Assembly (NCBI GenBank): GCA_002345725.1
Contig: DDWP01000067.1
Span: 1 to 6,233, forward strand
Direction: 5' to 3'
DNA length: 6,233 nt
Source of the DNA: Candidatus Shapirobacteria bacterium UBA2283
GTDB lineage: Bacteria; Patescibacteriota; Microgenomatia; UBA12405
Shown here in pieces: positions 6,176 through 6,233 of the stretch; the first letter of the stretch is position 1, and each line of letters starts with the position of its first letter. The notes beneath the pieces are model-generated. The model searched no databases. It saw only the letters and a program-made list of their open reading frames with translations, and had not been told where the DNA came from. Position numbers and translations under genes: made by a program.

Positions 6176-6233
6176 TTTCCTCTGCACTACTCATCTGGTT
6201 TTACATGACTTGTTGGTACTTTATTTCTCTTCT
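6163..6233 (+). CDS. Start of a membrane protein, probably DUF1295 (steroid 5-alpha-reductase-like), 3'-truncated by window edge
   Basis: An ATG at 6163, inside the last codons of the DUF2177 gene (13-nt overlap, +1 frame), opens a frame that stays open for 23 codons to the end of the window. The peptide begins MDSLVSSALLIW and ends WYFISL, a hydrophobic segment with aromatic residues typical of a first membrane helix. The pattern W-x-x-M-T-x-W-x-x-x-S resembles the N-terminus of DUF1295 proteins, integral membrane proteins related to steroid 5-alpha reductases. In those proteins it is followed by an R-N/D-x-x-D-x-x-WG motif that would lie just beyond this window. There is no SD, as for the preceding two genes, which fits translational coupling. 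That a gene starts here is likely; the family is tentative because so little is visible. Confidence 0.5.
   Translation, partial: MDSLVSSALLIWFYMTCWYFISL

Noticed and set aside
1..6233. tRNA, rRNA, CRISPR repeats, insertion sequences, riboswitches
   Set aside because: None seen: nearly all bases are coding, and the gaps of at most 15 nt leave no room for them.

Overview
This window is a compact stretch of bacterial chromosome that starts inside the F1 sector of an F-type ATP synthase operon and ends in a small cluster of membrane-protein genes. It is moderately AT-rich and has almost no intergenic DNA: gaps are 1 to 15 nt and several genes overlap. UAA, UAG and UGA are all used as stops and no gene has an internal in-frame UGA, so the standard bacterial code fits. 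The tight packing, the short versions of several proteins (gamma 276 aa, TspO 132 aa) and the gene mix suggest a small-genome bacterium, possibly a Candidate Phyla Radiation (Patescibacteria) member. That placement is inference; no rRNA or other marker is present to confirm it.

Layout. Positions 1-3607 (+) hold atpA (alpha, cut by the window edge at the P-loop), atpG (gamma), atpD (beta) and atpC (epsilon) in the usual bacterial F1 order. Junctions are an 8-nt overlap, a 2-nt gap and a 35-nt overlap, so the genes are almost certainly co-transcribed. All catalytic residues that fall in the window are intact. The upstream F0 genes and atpH (delta) are outside the window. Positions 3619-5364 (-) hold a full-length ABC exporter half-transporter with an ATM1-like signature, convergent with atpC (11 nt apart). 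Positions 5380-6233 (+) hold a short TspO/MBR protein, a DUF2177 membrane protein and the first 23 codons of a third membrane protein that looks like DUF1295. These are separated by 1 nt and then overlap by 13 nt, so they probably form one operon. The ABC exporter and tspO are divergent, with only 15 nt between their start codons.

How the genes work together. The F1 subunits form the catalytic head, central stalk and regulatory subunit of the ATP synthase. The exporter is predicted to work as a homodimer, since no partner half-transporter is adjacent. The TspO-DUF2177-DUF1295 set is a membrane module of unproven function. Relatives of its members are linked to tetrapyrrole binding and stress (TspO) and to lipid or steroid reductase-like folds (DUF1295), so a membrane-lipid or oxidative-stress role is possible but inferred.

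I found no mobile element, CRISPR array, tRNA, rRNA, riboswitch or convincing terminator. Nothing here is clearly a new kind of system. The most interesting points are the crowded divergent start region, the TspO lacking its first helix, and the small membrane-gene operon running off the 3' edge.
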